Positions 8,981-18,040 of a stretch of DNA of 64,000 nt are shown piece after piece. Below the pieces are notes generated by a model. The model saw nothing but the letters and a program-made list of their open reading frames with translations. It had not been told where the DNA came from and searched no databases. The stretch is from Anaerolineae bacterium (GTDB lineage Bacteria > Chloroflexota > Anaerolineae > Promineifilales > Promineifilaceae), in the NCBI GenBank assembly GCA_030425205.1, contig JAUIAP010000024.1:1-64000 (forward strand), in the 5' to 3' direction. The translations under genes were made by a program, and so were the position numbers. Positions within the stretch are counted from its first letter, which is position 1; every line of letters begins with the position of its first letter.

Positions 8981-9541
8981 TCACTCGACAACCGTCATAT
9001 CCTTGGCCGAATTAATGATCACCGCCGAAAAGATGATTTCGATGAGGCCACCACCGATAACGGCGAGTACAATGGGAAGCTGCAAGAGAATCCCTACACC
9101 GCCCATGAGGGCAAGTGACGCGCCGAGCAACCAATAGTGTCGCATCCCGTAAATAGTCGAGAAGATCAAATAACGACTGCCGATCATGAGCAGCATGACG
9201 AGGAAAAACCATTCAACGCGCAGTTGAGAGACGGCATAGGCGAGAAATAAACCCACAAATAGCAGAAAAGTGGCCTCTAAAGCCAGATTGTTCAGTGGAT
9301 TGGTAGGTGATGGTTTGCCAGAATGTTTGAAGGCCTTCGAGAGGACAGTTGACAGCGGGTGGATGCCCATGCCGCCGATAAACAGTGCGACGATGCCGGC
9401 TTGTACTGAAAAGAGGTGCGTGACAGCACCCGCAATCAGCCAGACAATACCAGAAACCAAAACCCCTAGACCGCCTCCCAAATAGGCGCGGCGCATATCA
9501 TATTGTGCATCTTGTATATTCATGAAAAGAGAATGCTCCAT
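8981..9541 (-). CDS. Small integral membrane protein (resembles DUF7010)
   Basis: This 186-residue polytopic membrane protein has about five to six hydrophobic segments. Its opening MNIQDAQYDMRRAYLGGGLG, with LVSGIVWLIAG shortly after, and the segment GMGIHPLSTVLSKAFKHSGKP recall the DUF7010 family, a group with no known biochemical role. Two starts are possible. The ATG at 9541 has no obvious ribosome site. The inner ATG at 9523 is preceded by GGAG at 12 bases and begins at the recognisable family sequence. I keep the longer model but think the shorter one may be right. The gene stands alone on the minus strand. Confidence 0.65.
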   Translation of the reverse strand: MEHSLFMNIQDAQYDMRRAYLGGGLGVLVSGIVWLIAGAVTHLFSVQAGIVALFIGGMGIHPLSTVLSKAFKHSGKPSPTNPLNNLALEATFLLFVGLFLAYAVSQLRVEWFFLVMLLMIGSRYLIFSTIYGMRHYWLLGASLALMGGVGILLQLPIVLAVIGGGLIEIIFSAVIINSAKDMTVVE

Positions 9542-9775
9542 GTTGCAAATCAGATTATCTCGTTAAGGACACTGGAACTGTGGCTTGCCGTCATCACGCT
9601 ATTGTCCCGAATTGAGTGGGACAAATGACGTAGATTCAAACCAATCACACCTTTTTGCGTCACAGCAACATGCCACTTAGAAACCGTGCGGACGCCGTGA
9701 CGCTGCTGGCATCTGTGCCAGTTGGGATTGTACTACTTTTCTCGACGGTTTATGTGATGCTGTCTTTGTACTTGG

Positions 9776-10138
9776 TTGATTGAGCCTAGTTTCTTCGCCA
9801 ATCTGAATGATGATGATTGCCACACGGAAGCAGCCCCATCAACTGCAACTGTCTCTGATTCGCTCTTTCAAACGGTCATGACCAATTGTGACGAGGGCAA
9901 CGGTAACAATAGTCCTGCCTACAACATGGGCAACGTGACGACCTGTCTCCCAAACGATCAGCGCGATTTAACACGAGACAGTGCCTACGACATCGGTGCT
10001 TATGAGGCCAACGTAGCCCCAACCGCAATTAGCTTGCAAAATTCTAGCGTTGTCTCGACTAGAAACTGGCTCTTGGCATTTCTATTCATGCTGCTGATGG
10101 CGCAGACCCGCATTGTTAAGATAGAAAATACAAATTGA
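9776..10138 (+). pseudogene. C-terminal remnant of a 'choice-of-anchor Q' beta-helix protein
   Basis: The 120 codons match only the end of a beta-helix surface protein. They keep the tail motif NDQRDLTRDSAYDIGAYEA and a C-terminal hydrophobic anchor (NWLLAFLFMLLM). The intact version at 36779 has the equivalent ADQRGEARDDLNCDIGAVEF. No ATG or ribosome site opens the frame (TTG at 9776), and the repeat region is missing. I read it as a decayed paralogue that kept its terminator at 10204. Confidence 0.65.
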
Positions 10139-10203
10139 GTAGATAGAGGCCTAGGTCAATCGTATAGCGCGACCAGTTGAGTTGTAGCGTTCGCCCTATA
10201 AAG

Positions 10204-10229
10204 CCTCCGCTATTGGTGGAGGTTTTTTT
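10204..10229 (+). terminator. Rho-independent terminator
   Basis: The stem cctcc/ggagg around the loop gctattggt is followed by seven T residues. It lies 66 bases after the beta-helix remnant and would end its transcript. Confidence 0.8.
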
Positions 10230-10553
10230 GCTGCCAATTCATCGGTAGGGATGCAGGAGATTTCGCGTGCAACATGTTCTTCCACACTCAATACGCACCT
10301 CGTTTGCCGTCTCCATCATTCTGGTCTCTGTCTACCGTCATTGATTCCCTTGAACAGGAAACAATCTGATGTTGCAAAAGACGGATAAATCATCCGATTC
10401 TTCTCTATTTTCCCTTCATTCAAAGCCCTAATAAATAAGGTAGCTATCGAACCGTAAAACGCATTAAAATGAGGTAGTGTTAAAATTTTGCGAACACGCT
10501 CGTGCGAAAGGTTTTCACACACGACGCAACACGTATCTATAATGGAGAATATT
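10230..10553. other. Intergenic region upstream of the ABC importer operon
   Basis: No gene is evident. It contains the second copy of the 19-nt repeat (10235–10253). The last 100 bases are AT-rich and should hold the promoter of the importer operon, but I cannot fix the -35/-10 boxes. Confidence 0.45.
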
Positions 10554-12347
10554 ATGAAACTTGCGAGATTGATCCTTTTGGTTTTATTTGTAGTTACGAT
10601 GTTTGCCGTTGCGTGTGCCGACGACAATACGCCGAGCGAAGAAACGACAGATACGGGTAGCTCTGGCGAGACGACGGCCGAAGAGCTAACAGACCCGCAA
10701 ATTGGCGCAGTTGGGGGTCGTTTGACGTTGCTCTACTGGCAAGCCCCATCGACGCTCAACTCTTACCTCTCTGGTGCGAGAAAAGAGCAAGAGGCCGCGT
10801 CTGTTGTGCTTGAGCCACTGGCACGCTACGACGAAATGGGCGACCTTGTGCCAACGCTGGCCGAAGCGATTCCCACACGCGAAAACGGCAGCATTTCCGC
10901 AGATTTAACGCAAATTAAGTGGACGCTCAAAGCAGGTCTGATTTGGTCGGACGGTACGCCAGTGACTTCGGCCGATGTCGTCTTCACCTACGACTATTGC
11001 AGCACAGCGGCAACGGGTTGCGCCCATGCTCAGATTTACGACGGAATCGCCTCTGTTGTCGCGGTTGATGAACGCACGGTGGTGATCACGTTTGACGCAC
11101 CACGCCCCTTTCCATATGGGCCATTTGTCGCACAGGAGGGTGCGATTTTGCAACAGGCACAATTTGCCGACTGTGTGGGTGCGGCGGCGCAGGAATGCAC
11201 CGAGCAGAACTTTGCACCGATTGGAACAGGCCCTTATGTGGTGGTGGAATTTCGGCCGAATGACACCATCCTCTACACCGCCAACGCAAATTACCGCGAA
11301 GCGGGCAAGCCGTTCTTTAGCGAACTGTTCCTCAAAGGGGGTGGCGACGCGGCCGCAGCCGCACGCGCCGTTTTAGAGACGGGCGAAGCCGACTACGCAT
11401 GGAACTTGCAAGTCGAGCCAGAAATCCTCAACGCGATGGTTGATGCGGGCAACGGCCAAGTGGTCACCGCATTCGGCACAAGGGTCGAACACCTCCTGAT
11501 CAACCAAACTAACCCGAGTGACACGCTGGGCGACGACCGCTCTGAATGGCTGGACGGCAACAACCCACATCCGTTCTTGACCGATGCGAACCTCGTGCGT
11601 GCCTTGTCACTGGCGATTGACCGCGACGTGTTAGTACAAGCTGGCTACGGTGTGGCTGGACGCGCAACCTGTAACATCATCACGGCCCCGGATGATTTTG
11701 TCTCGACTGCCAATGATGAATGCTTAACGCGCAACGTCGCGTTGGCAAATCAACTACTCGACGAGAGCGGCTATCTGGACACCGACAACGACGGCATCCG
11801 CGAAACACCTGACGGCGAACCCCTCTTCATCCTCTACCAAACGTCTACAAACTCAGTCCGTCAAGGCACACAGGCATTTGTCAAGCAAATGTGGTCGGAG
11901 ATCGGTGTAGATACCGAACTACGCAACATCGACGCATCCGTTTTCTTCGGTGGCGACGTTGCTAGCCCGGATACCTTCGGCAAGTTCTATGCTGACATTG
12001 AGATGTACACCGCTGGCGCGACGGGAACTGACCTTGAGACTTACATCCGCGGTTGGACGACTGAAAACATCGCCGGCGCAGCCAACAATTGGCAGGGCGT
12101 GAACGTCCCACGCTGGAGTCGTCCAGAGTACGACGCGCTGGGCGCAGAACTGGCAATCACAGGCGATTTCGACCAACGCGCAAAGTTGATCATGCAAATG
12201 AATGACATGCTCATTCAAGAAGGTGCGCTGATTCCGTTGATCTATCGCGGCAGCGTCTCCGCACACGCCAACTCAATCGTGGGTGTCCGCATGACCGCGT
12301 GGGATGTCGAGTTATGGAACATTTCGGATTGGTCACGCTCTGAGTAG
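10554..12347 (+). CDS. Peptide/nickel-type ABC transporter substrate-binding lipoprotein
   Basis: This 597-residue solute-binding protein is of the SBP_bac_5 (DppA/OppA-like) family and should capture peptides or similar ligands outside the membrane and pass them to the permeases encoded next. The ATG at 10554 is preceded by GGAG at six bases. A signal peptide ends at AVAC, giving a lipidated Cys. After an acidic Ser/Thr spacer, family marks appear: the opening strand with LTLLYWQAPSTLN, ALVWSDGTPVTSADVVFTYD-like text (here LIWSDGTPVTSADVVFTYD), APIGTGPYVVVEF, and VRALSLAIDRDVLVQAGYG. Length is typical. Ligand specificity cannot be read from sequence. Confidence 0.88.
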   Translation: MKLARLILLVLFVVTMFAVACADDNTPSEETTDTGSSGETTAEELTDPQIGAVGGRLTLLYWQAPSTLNSYLSGARKEQEAASVVLEPLARYDEMGDLVPTLAEAIPTRENGSISADLTQIKWTLKAGLIWSDGTPVTSADVVFTYDYCSTAATGCAHAQIYDGIASVVAVDERTVVITFDAPRPFPYGPFVAQEGAILQQAQFADCVGAAAQECTEQNFAPIGTGPYVVVEFRPNDTILYTANANYREAGKPFFSELFLKGGGDAAAAARAVLETGEADYAWNLQVEPEILNAMVDAGNGQVVTAFGTRVEHLLINQTNPSDTLGDDRSEWLDGNNPHPFLTDANLVRALSLAIDRDVLVQAGYGVAGRATCNIITAPDDFVSTANDECLTRNVALANQLLDESGYLDTDNDGIRETPDGEPLFILYQTSTNSVRQGTQAFVKQMWSEIGVDTELRNIDASVFFGGDVASPDTFGKFYADIEMYTAGATGTDLETYIRGWTTENIAGAANNWQGVNVPRWSRPEYDALGAELAITGDFDQRAKLIMQMNDMLIQEGALIPLIYRGSVSAHANSIVGVRMTAWDVELWNISDWSRSE

Positions 12348-12382
12348 TTATGTTGTAGAGGCATCCTGCCTAAAACGTATTG

Positions 12383-12430
12383 CGTAAAACGTAAAACGTA
12401 AAAAGAGTACCTTACGTTTTACGTTTTACG
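12383..12430. repeat. Intergenic hairpin of heptamer repeats (CGTAAAA)
   Basis: A 19-nt left arm (12383–12401, cgtaaaacgtaaaacgtaa) is perfectly complementary to 12412–12430, with a 10-base loop. Each arm is built from repeated cgtaaaa units. It lies between the binding-protein and first permease genes, eight bases before the permease ATG. It could stabilise the upstream mRNA and dampen permease expression, or be an extragenic mobile palindrome. A sister structure with a different heptamer lies at 36694. Confidence 0.85.
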
Positions 12431-12437
12431 TTTTCCT

Positions 12438-13451
12438 ATGGCAAATTACATCATCCGACGCACGGTCAGCGGAATGCTGACATTACTAGCGATTAGCTTT
12501 GTGCTCTTTGCGATTCTCGACCTCGCACCCGGTGATCCGACGGCAAATTTACCGCCGACCATACCGCCAGAGGTGCGCTTGCAGATTCGGGAGTCACTTG
12601 GCTTCAATGAGCCATTTCCCACGCGCTATACCCGCTGGCTCAGACAATTTTTGTGGCACGAACCGCTCAACATCCTTGAGGAGACGACTGGGATCGTCAT
12701 CGGCGACAGTGCAGCACGCACACGCATCCTCTCATGGCAAACGCGGGGGCCCGTCATCGACCTGATTATTGAGCGAATACCGCAAACGCTCTGGGTGCTT
12801 GGCACAGCATTTATTTTGGGCATTCTAATCGCCATACCAGTTGGGGTCATTTCGGCATATCGACAATACTCGCTATTTGACCAGATCGGGACGTTGGTTG
12901 CGATGATCGGCTACTCTGTGCCGACCTTTTTTACTGGCCTGCTGATGATCATTATTTTTAGCGTCCAGTTGGGTTGGTTCCCCTCCTTTTACGACACGAC
13001 GCATAAAGTGACCAATTGGGCGAGCTTTGTGGTGCAGGTCAAGCAGATGGTGATGCCTGTGTTGGTGCTGGCGTTTTTTAATGCGGCCAGTTTGAGTCGC
13101 TTCACGCGTTCGGCCGTTCTCGACAATCTCAATCAGGATTATGTCTGCACCGCCCGTTCCAAAGGGATAGGTGAACAGTCGGTCGTGTTGATCCACATCC
13201 TTCGCAACAGTTTGATCCCTGTTGTGACGCTGATCGCGCTGCAACTACCGAGCGTTTTTGCTGGGTCGATCATCACCGAACAGATTTTTCGCGTCAATGG
13301 CATCGGGCAACTGCTGATCACAGCGATTCAAGGCGCGGATATTCCAACTGTCCAAACGTTGACCTCTATCTATGCCGTTTTGATCGTCTTTTTTAACTTG
13401 ATTGCCGATATTGTGTATGGGATTCTCGACCCGCACATCACATACAGTTAG
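12438..13451 (+). CDS. ABC transporter permease (DppB-like)
   Basis: The 337-residue inner-membrane protein is the first of two permease subunits of a peptide-type importer. It has six hydrophobic segments. The N-terminal signature is YIIRRTVSGMLTLLAISFVLF followed by APGDPT. The cytoplasmic EAA loop that docks an ATPase reads CTARSKGIGEQSVVLIHILR with NSLIP after it. It also carries the extra periplasmic domain typical of DppB-type subunits. It is in an operon with the binding protein upstream and a DppC-like permease nine bases downstream. Confidence 0.9.
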   Translation: MANYIIRRTVSGMLTLLAISFVLFAILDLAPGDPTANLPPTIPPEVRLQIRESLGFNEPFPTRYTRWLRQFLWHEPLNILEETTGIVIGDSAARTRILSWQTRGPVIDLIIERIPQTLWVLGTAFILGILIAIPVGVISAYRQYSLFDQIGTLVAMIGYSVPTFFTGLLMIIIFSVQLGWFPSFYDTTHKVTNWASFVVQVKQMVMPVLVLAFFNAASLSRFTRSAVLDNLNQDYVCTARSKGIGEQSVVLIHILRNSLIPVVTLIALQLPSVFAGSIITEQIFRVNGIGQLLITAIQGADIPTVQTLTSIYAVLIVFFNLIADIVYGILDPHITYS

Positions 13452-13460
13452 AGGTGTCTA

Positions 13461-14390
13461 ATGGCTGCCAGTGTGCCACCGACTTCGGCCGAAATCACCA
13501 TCAAAGAAACACCATACCGCTCTCACTGGGCAGACGTTTGGACACAGTTCCGCAAACATCGTGGGGCGCTGTTTGGTATGGTCATCATGGTGATCATCTC
13601 CGTCGCCGTCTTGTTCGGCCCCATTGTCTACGATGTTGACCCCGGCGCACTCGATCATCGCGTCGGCAACCAAGCTCCCTCCCGCGCCCACCCCTTTGGC
13701 ACAGACAATCTGGGGCGTGACATGTTGGCACAAACGCTGGCGGGAGGGCGCATTTCACTAGCGGTCGGTATGACGGCGATGTTGATTTCAATGACCGTCG
13801 GTGTGACCGTCGGCATTTTGGCGGGCTATTTCCCTGCACTCGATGGCATCTTGATGCGCCTCACCGATCTGTTTTTGGCACTGCCTGTCTTGCCGCTCCT
13901 GCTCGTCATCACGATGCTGTTCCGCGATCTGCTGCGAGCGGCGTTTGGCCCCGAAACGGGCATCTTTCTCTTGATCGTCACCGTCATTGGCTTGACAAGC
14001 TGGATGCAAACGGCACGCATCGTGCGTGGCGAGGTGCTAAAGGTGAAGGAACAGGAGTTCGTCCTTGCTGCCAAGAGCATCGGCGCACGCCCCCGCCGAA
14101 TCATTTGGCGACACATCTTTCCCAACGTTCTCAGCCCTGTCATCGTGGCGGCTGCACTCGGTGTCGCGGCGGCGATCATTACGGAGTCTGCGCTTTCATT
14201 TCTCGGTTTGGGTTTCCCGTCCGACTTCCCGACATGGGGACGGTTGCTCTTTGACGCGAAAGATTTCATGATGCTGACCCCCACACGGGCGATCTGGCCG
14301 GGCATGGCGATTTCGCTGACGGTGTTGAGCGTCAACTTTATCGGGGATGGGTTGCGTGATGCGCTTGATCCACGACTGCGGGGGCGGTGA
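13461..14390 (+). CDS. ABC transporter permease (DppC-like)
   Basis: The 309-residue second permease has the N-terminal OppC_N segment (WADVWTQFRKHRGALFGMVI) and the family marks HPFGTDNLGRDMLAQTLAGG and AAIITESALSFLGLGFP. Its EAA loop is AAKSIGARPRRIIWRHIFPN. Six membrane segments are visible. The operon ends here: after 18 bases the convergent regulator gene begins. The two ATPase subunits that normally follow (DppD/DppF-like) are absent, so energy coupling must come from proteins encoded elsewhere, as is known for some shared-ATPase importers. Confidence 0.9.
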   Translation: MAASVPPTSAEITIKETPYRSHWADVWTQFRKHRGALFGMVIMVIISVAVLFGPIVYDVDPGALDHRVGNQAPSRAHPFGTDNLGRDMLAQTLAGGRISLAVGMTAMLISMTVGVTVGILAGYFPALDGILMRLTDLFLALPVLPLLLVITMLFRDLLRAAFGPETGIFLLIVTVIGLTSWMQTARIVRGEVLKVKEQEFVLAAKSIGARPRRIIWRHIFPNVLSPVIVAAALGVAAAIITESALSFLGLGFPSDFPTWGRLLFDAKDFMMLTPTRAIWPGMAISLTVLSVNFIGDGLRDALDPRLRGR

Positions 14391-14408
14391 TGCGCTTTTG
14401 CGCCCCAC

Positions 14409-17400
14409 TCACATCAACGCTGCAATTGGTGTATTCGTCAGATAACTCTCCCGAAAACGCACATCGTCAATCTCAGCCGCCACGCGCTTAGCGAACGCTC
14501 GACCATGTTCGCGCACTGAACGAGCATCGGGTATCCCTTCCCCCTCACACGCCAATGCCACCTGCCAGGCGGTCCAATACAGTTGTTCGCGCCGCTGTGC
14601 GCCATCGAGACGCTGATCGCGCACAAAGCGCAAACTATCGGCCGAAAATGCCCCATCCCCCCCCATTAACTGCGTACAGTAGGCACGCATGATTTGGGCT
14701 TCGACAATGCCAATCGGCCGATTCAATGCAATCATCTGTTGCTCAACCGCCCCAAACGCCTCCATCGCCGCGCCGAACTGCTGCTGCTCAAACGCCAAAT
14801 ACGCCGTCGCCAGCTCGACATAGACGGCCAACTCAACGAAGTCGAGCCGCGCTGCCAGTTCCCGTCCTGTGGCTAGACCGCTGGCAGCGTCCTCATAGCG
14901 GCCGACTTCCATTTGCGCCGTTGCCAATTCAACCAGCCCCACCGTCACACGCCAATTCTCATCAATCGCCTGTAACTCACGCACGGCACGCTCCTGCCGC
15001 ACCAACCCCGCATCGACCTGCCCCAACGTCGCATCGATCCACCCCAACGTTCCTTCGGCCGCCCACCGACCATACGGTGATCCGGTCACGCTGTCGAGCG
15101 CAATCGCCGCCAGCACCAGTTTGCGACCCGGCCAATAGTCACCCGCCAGCGCGCGATAGGAACCGAGAAAATACAGCACGATTTGCTCATTGACTTGGTC
15201 ACCATGCTGGCGGCAAATCGTCAATGCCTCTTCGAGCAGCATCACAAAGCGCAGATAGTCGCCGCGCTGTCGATAGACGCTTCCGACAAAGCGCAACAAG
15301 GAGATTTCGAGCGACCAATCACCGCCTTGACGGGCGTAGGCGAGGCCGCGCTCCAAAATTTGCAACGCACGCTGGTTATGCCCAAGCTGGAGTTCAGAGC
15401 GACCGCGATGGAAGTCGATCAGGGCTTGCAATGCGGGATCGTCCACCGTCGAGAGCAACTCGCTGGCGCGGTCGAGAATTGCGTTCGACTGGGCATACGT
15501 TTGCAACTCGGCCCAACTGCCTGCTTCCTCCACCACAGCCCATGCGTACAAGTCGCGCTCAGCAGTGGTCAATGCTGTCAGCGGCCGATCCACAAACTGC
15601 TGCGAAACGGCTTGCATCAGTCGGCGGCTATCGCTGAACAAACTAATGTTGTCAAAAAACGCTGTGATGCCCTTGATCGCTCGTCGCAACAGGGTGGTGT
15701 CGCCCATCTCGACGGCAACGAGCCATGCGGACTGCATGTTGCGGACATTTTGGCGCAGCGTCGTGAGCAGTTGACGCTGTTCGTCCCCCTGCACCTCAGT
15801 GTAATTGGCCGTTAGCGATAAGAAGTAGTCGGCGTAGCGAGCGTTGGCCTTTGCCGCGTCTGTCGGTCGCAGCGTCAACTGTCGTGCCGCGAATTGGCGC
15901 AGCAGTTCGTGGATATTGAATGTGTCGGTTCCGACCGCTCGCAGCAGCGATTTGTAGCCCAAGCGTCGGATCACCAGCGACGATGCTTCGCTGATTGCAC
16001 AGGCCAAACTCAGATCAAACTCACCGTGAATGAGCGAGAGACGCGCCAGCGCCGACTGCTCACCCTCACTCAGCCGTTCCCACGAGCGGGCAAAGACGGC
16101 GTAGAGGCTGCGTTGATGCGCCGCGAAGTCGGCAAAATCACTCGCCAGGAGGTCTGGTTCGGTCAGCCACTGCGTGTCGATGTGGGCGGCGATGGTTGCT
16201 GGCCCGTATGCGTCCAGCAGTGTGATCGCCAATTCAATACCGAGTGGCAACCCTTCCAGCAAGCGGCAGATGGTGACGACGTGCGGCCAGTTTTGCGTAT
16301 CGAGTCGCCAACGTTTGTGGAAGCGGTGTGCCAAATCGAGAAAGAGGACGACCGCTTCGTAGTCGCGTGCCTGCTCAAGCGTTGCGGTTGCGGGCGGCAC
16401 TGAAAGCCCTTCTAGAATGTAGACATCTTCGGCCAGCAACTTGAGCCGTTCGCGTGTCGTCACCAGCAGAGAGACAGCAGGCGCAGCGTGCAGCAATTCG
16501 ACGAGCCAGTTTTTGCCGTCTAGCACATGTTCAAAGTTGTCGAAAATCAGCAGCATCCGGCGATCACGCAGTTGGCGAATCACGCCGACGGACGGCGGCT
16601 CGCGGTCTGAGAGTGGCAATCCCAGCGTGTTGGCGACGACCAGCGGGATATTGGCAGCCCTCTCGACGCTGACGAGCGGCACAAACCAGACCCCATCGGC
16701 GAATGCGGCGAGGCTGCGGGCTTGGAGCCTTCGGCCGATCTCCTGCGATATGCGTGTCTTGCCGATGCCACCCGTCCCGCAAATCGTCAGCAGACGCACC
16801 TGCTGTTGGGTCAGGCTGTCGAGAATGTCGGCTACTTCCGTCTCGCGGCCGACAAATTGGGTCAGCGTGGCGGGCAGATTCCCCTTGACCGTCTGTGCCG
16901 CTTGCCGTTCAGCTTGCACCCGGTCTGCCCGTACATCGGCCAGCAGTTGCAGGGTGTCCGCGCCGGGTTCGATGCCGAGTTCGGCCGAAAGTGTCGCCCG
17001 TAACCGCTCATATTCAGCGACCGCTTCCCCCCGCCGGCCGTCAAGTGCCAGCGCGCGAATCAACTGCACATAGGCGCGTTCACGCCACGTTTCCAACCCG
17101 ATTTGTGAACGTGCATACCCAATCGCCTCCCGATACGCTCCCTGTTCCAATGCGCCATCCGCCAAATCGGACAGCAATTCTAAATGGAGATGGTGCAACT
17201 GCTCGCGCTTGATCAACAACCATTGTTCAAAGTCGTAGCTGTCGCTGATCTCCACACCCGTCAGCAGTTCGCCCTGCGCTAGTTGCACCGCCTGTGCCAA
17301 CTGTGCTTGGCATTCAGGACAGCTTTGCCGCCGCACATGCACGTGTTGATTGGTCGCTTGGACACAAGTCGCAAAGTCGTTTGCATCGACTGTGATCTCT

Positions 17401-17705
17401 GCATCGGCCGATAACCCAACCGTGCTGTGATCGGCCTCAATCAGATCAGCCGCATCACCAAATAACCGCCGCAAACGTGACAATGCCTGTGATAGATTTT
17501 GCCGTGCCTTTTTGGGGGGGTAATCTGGCCAGAAAAGATCGATCAATTGGTCACGGGTATGGGCGGCGTGTCGCTCAAGGGCGAGGTAGGCGAGGAGCGC
17601 GATGATTTTCGCCGTTGGGAAGTTATCGACCGTGCGCCCTGCGACCACCAGACGCGGTTTCCCCAACAGCAGCAATCTAATCGGCTGTCTGTCTTGAAGT
17701 TCCAT
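14409..17705 (-). CDS. BTAD/NB-ARC/TPR transcriptional regulator (AfsR/SARP-like)
   Basis: This 1098-residue regulator starts at the ATG at 17705; a TTG ten codons upstream is weaker. Domains in order: an OmpR-type winged helix (about 8–100, with NFPTAKIIALLAYLALE and ARQNLSQALSRLRRLFG), a bacterial transcriptional activation domain (about 105–265, including SCPECQAQLAQAVQLAQGEL), an NB-ARC type ATPase (about 285–560, Walker A CGTGGIGKT ending near residue 317 and Walker B MLLIFDNFEHV), then TPR-like helices to the end. Such STAND proteins switch on ATP binding when the TPR part senses a ligand. It is convergent with the peptide importer; whether it controls that or the giant-protein genes divergent from it is unknown. 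Confidence 0.88.
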   Translation of the reverse strand: MELQDRQPIRLLLLGKPRLVVAGRTVDNFPTAKIIALLAYLALERHAAHTRDQLIDLFWPDYPPKKARQNLSQALSRLRRLFGDAADLIEADHSTVGLSADAEITVDANDFATCVQATNQHVHVRRQSCPECQAQLAQAVQLAQGELLTGVEISDSYDFEQWLLIKREQLHHLHLELLSDLADGALEQGAYREAIGYARSQIGLETWRERAYVQLIRALALDGRRGEAVAEYERLRATLSAELGIEPGADTLQLLADVRADRVQAERQAAQTVKGNLPATLTQFVGRETEVADILDSLTQQQVRLLTICGTGGIGKTRISQEIGRRLQARSLAAFADGVWFVPLVSVERAANIPLVVANTLGLPLSDREPPSVGVIRQLRDRRMLLIFDNFEHVLDGKNWLVELLHAAPAVSLLVTTRERLKLLAEDVYILEGLSVPPATATLEQARDYEAVVLFLDLAHRFHKRWRLDTQNWPHVVTICRLLEGLPLGIELAITLLDAYGPATIAAHIDTQWLTEPDLLASDFADFAAHQRSLYAVFARSWERLSEGEQSALARLSLIHGEFDLSLACAISEASSLVIRRLGYKSLLRAVGTDTFNIHELLRQFAARQLTLRPTDAAKANARYADYFLSLTANYTEVQGDEQRQLLTTLRQNVRNMQSAWLVAVEMGDTTLLRRAIKGITAFFDNISLFSDSRRLMQAVSQQFVDRPLTALTTAERDLYAWAVVEEAGSWAELQTYAQSNAILDRASELLSTVDDPALQALIDFHRGRSELQLGHNQRALQILERGLAYARQGGDWSLEISLLRFVGSVYRQRGDYLRFVMLLEEALTICRQHGDQVNEQIVLYFLGSYRALAGDYWPGRKLVLAAIALDSVTGSPYGRWAAEGTLGWIDATLGQVDAGLVRQERAVRELQAIDENWRVTVGLVELATAQMEVGRYEDAASGLATGRELAARLDFVELAVYVELATAYLAFEQQQFGAAMEAFGAVEQQMIALNRPIGIVEAQIMRAYCTQLMGGDGAFSADSLRFVRDQRLDGAQRREQLYWTAWQVALACEGEGIPDARSVREHGRAFAKRVAAEIDDVRFRESYLTNTPIAALM

Positions 17706-17839
17706 TATTCCTGTTGTTCCTGTGCTCCCTCGCAATCATATTTTCACCCCTCTGAAAAGTGACCCATCTGCCATTTCAGAATTATGTCAGACCCTCTGAT
17801 TATACTGCACGGCATCATGAATGATGGAGTGAAGTTGCC

Positions 17840-18040
17840 ATGCAAAAAATGACAAATCGTTTGGAACCCCAAAAAAAATCGACCTATCACACTTACGTGA
17901 TGCGGCTGTGGCGCGAAGAAAGTGGGGAATGGCGGGTGGCACTCCAGCACGTTCAAACACGTAACTATTACGGCTTCAAGGATTTAGCGGAAGCGTTTGC
18001 ATTTGTTGAGTCGGCATGTGACAAGGGAGATATCCGATGA
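17840..18040 (+). CDS. Small hypothetical protein coupled to the giant gene
   Basis: This 66-residue protein is preceded by a GGAG ribosome site. Its stop overlaps the next start as ATGA (18037–18040), the arrangement seen in translationally coupled genes. The sequence is soluble with a short beta-rich core (TYVMRLWREESGEWRVALQHVQT) and a helix (FKDLAEAFAFVESA). I recall short proteins of this look beside large envelope genes in related genomes, but I cannot name a family. It sits divergently from the BTAD regulator, with about 130 bases for both promoters. Confidence 0.65.
   Translation: MQKMTNRLEPQKKSTYHTYVMRLWREESGEWRVALQHVQTRNYYGFKDLAEAFAFVESACDKGDIR

Noticed and set aside
12383..12430. 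CRISPR-like short repeats
   Set aside because: The repeated heptamers form one perfect hairpin without spacers and with no cas genes nearby.
15183..15815. 210-codon open frame on the plus strand opposite the BTAD regulator
   Set aside because: The minus strand encodes the recognisable NB-ARC/TPR protein across this stretch; the plus frame has no motif or start signal.
17801..17806. TATACT as a -10 box for the small gene and giant protein
   Set aside because: No acceptable -35 element lies 16–18 bases upstream, so I do not call a promoter.
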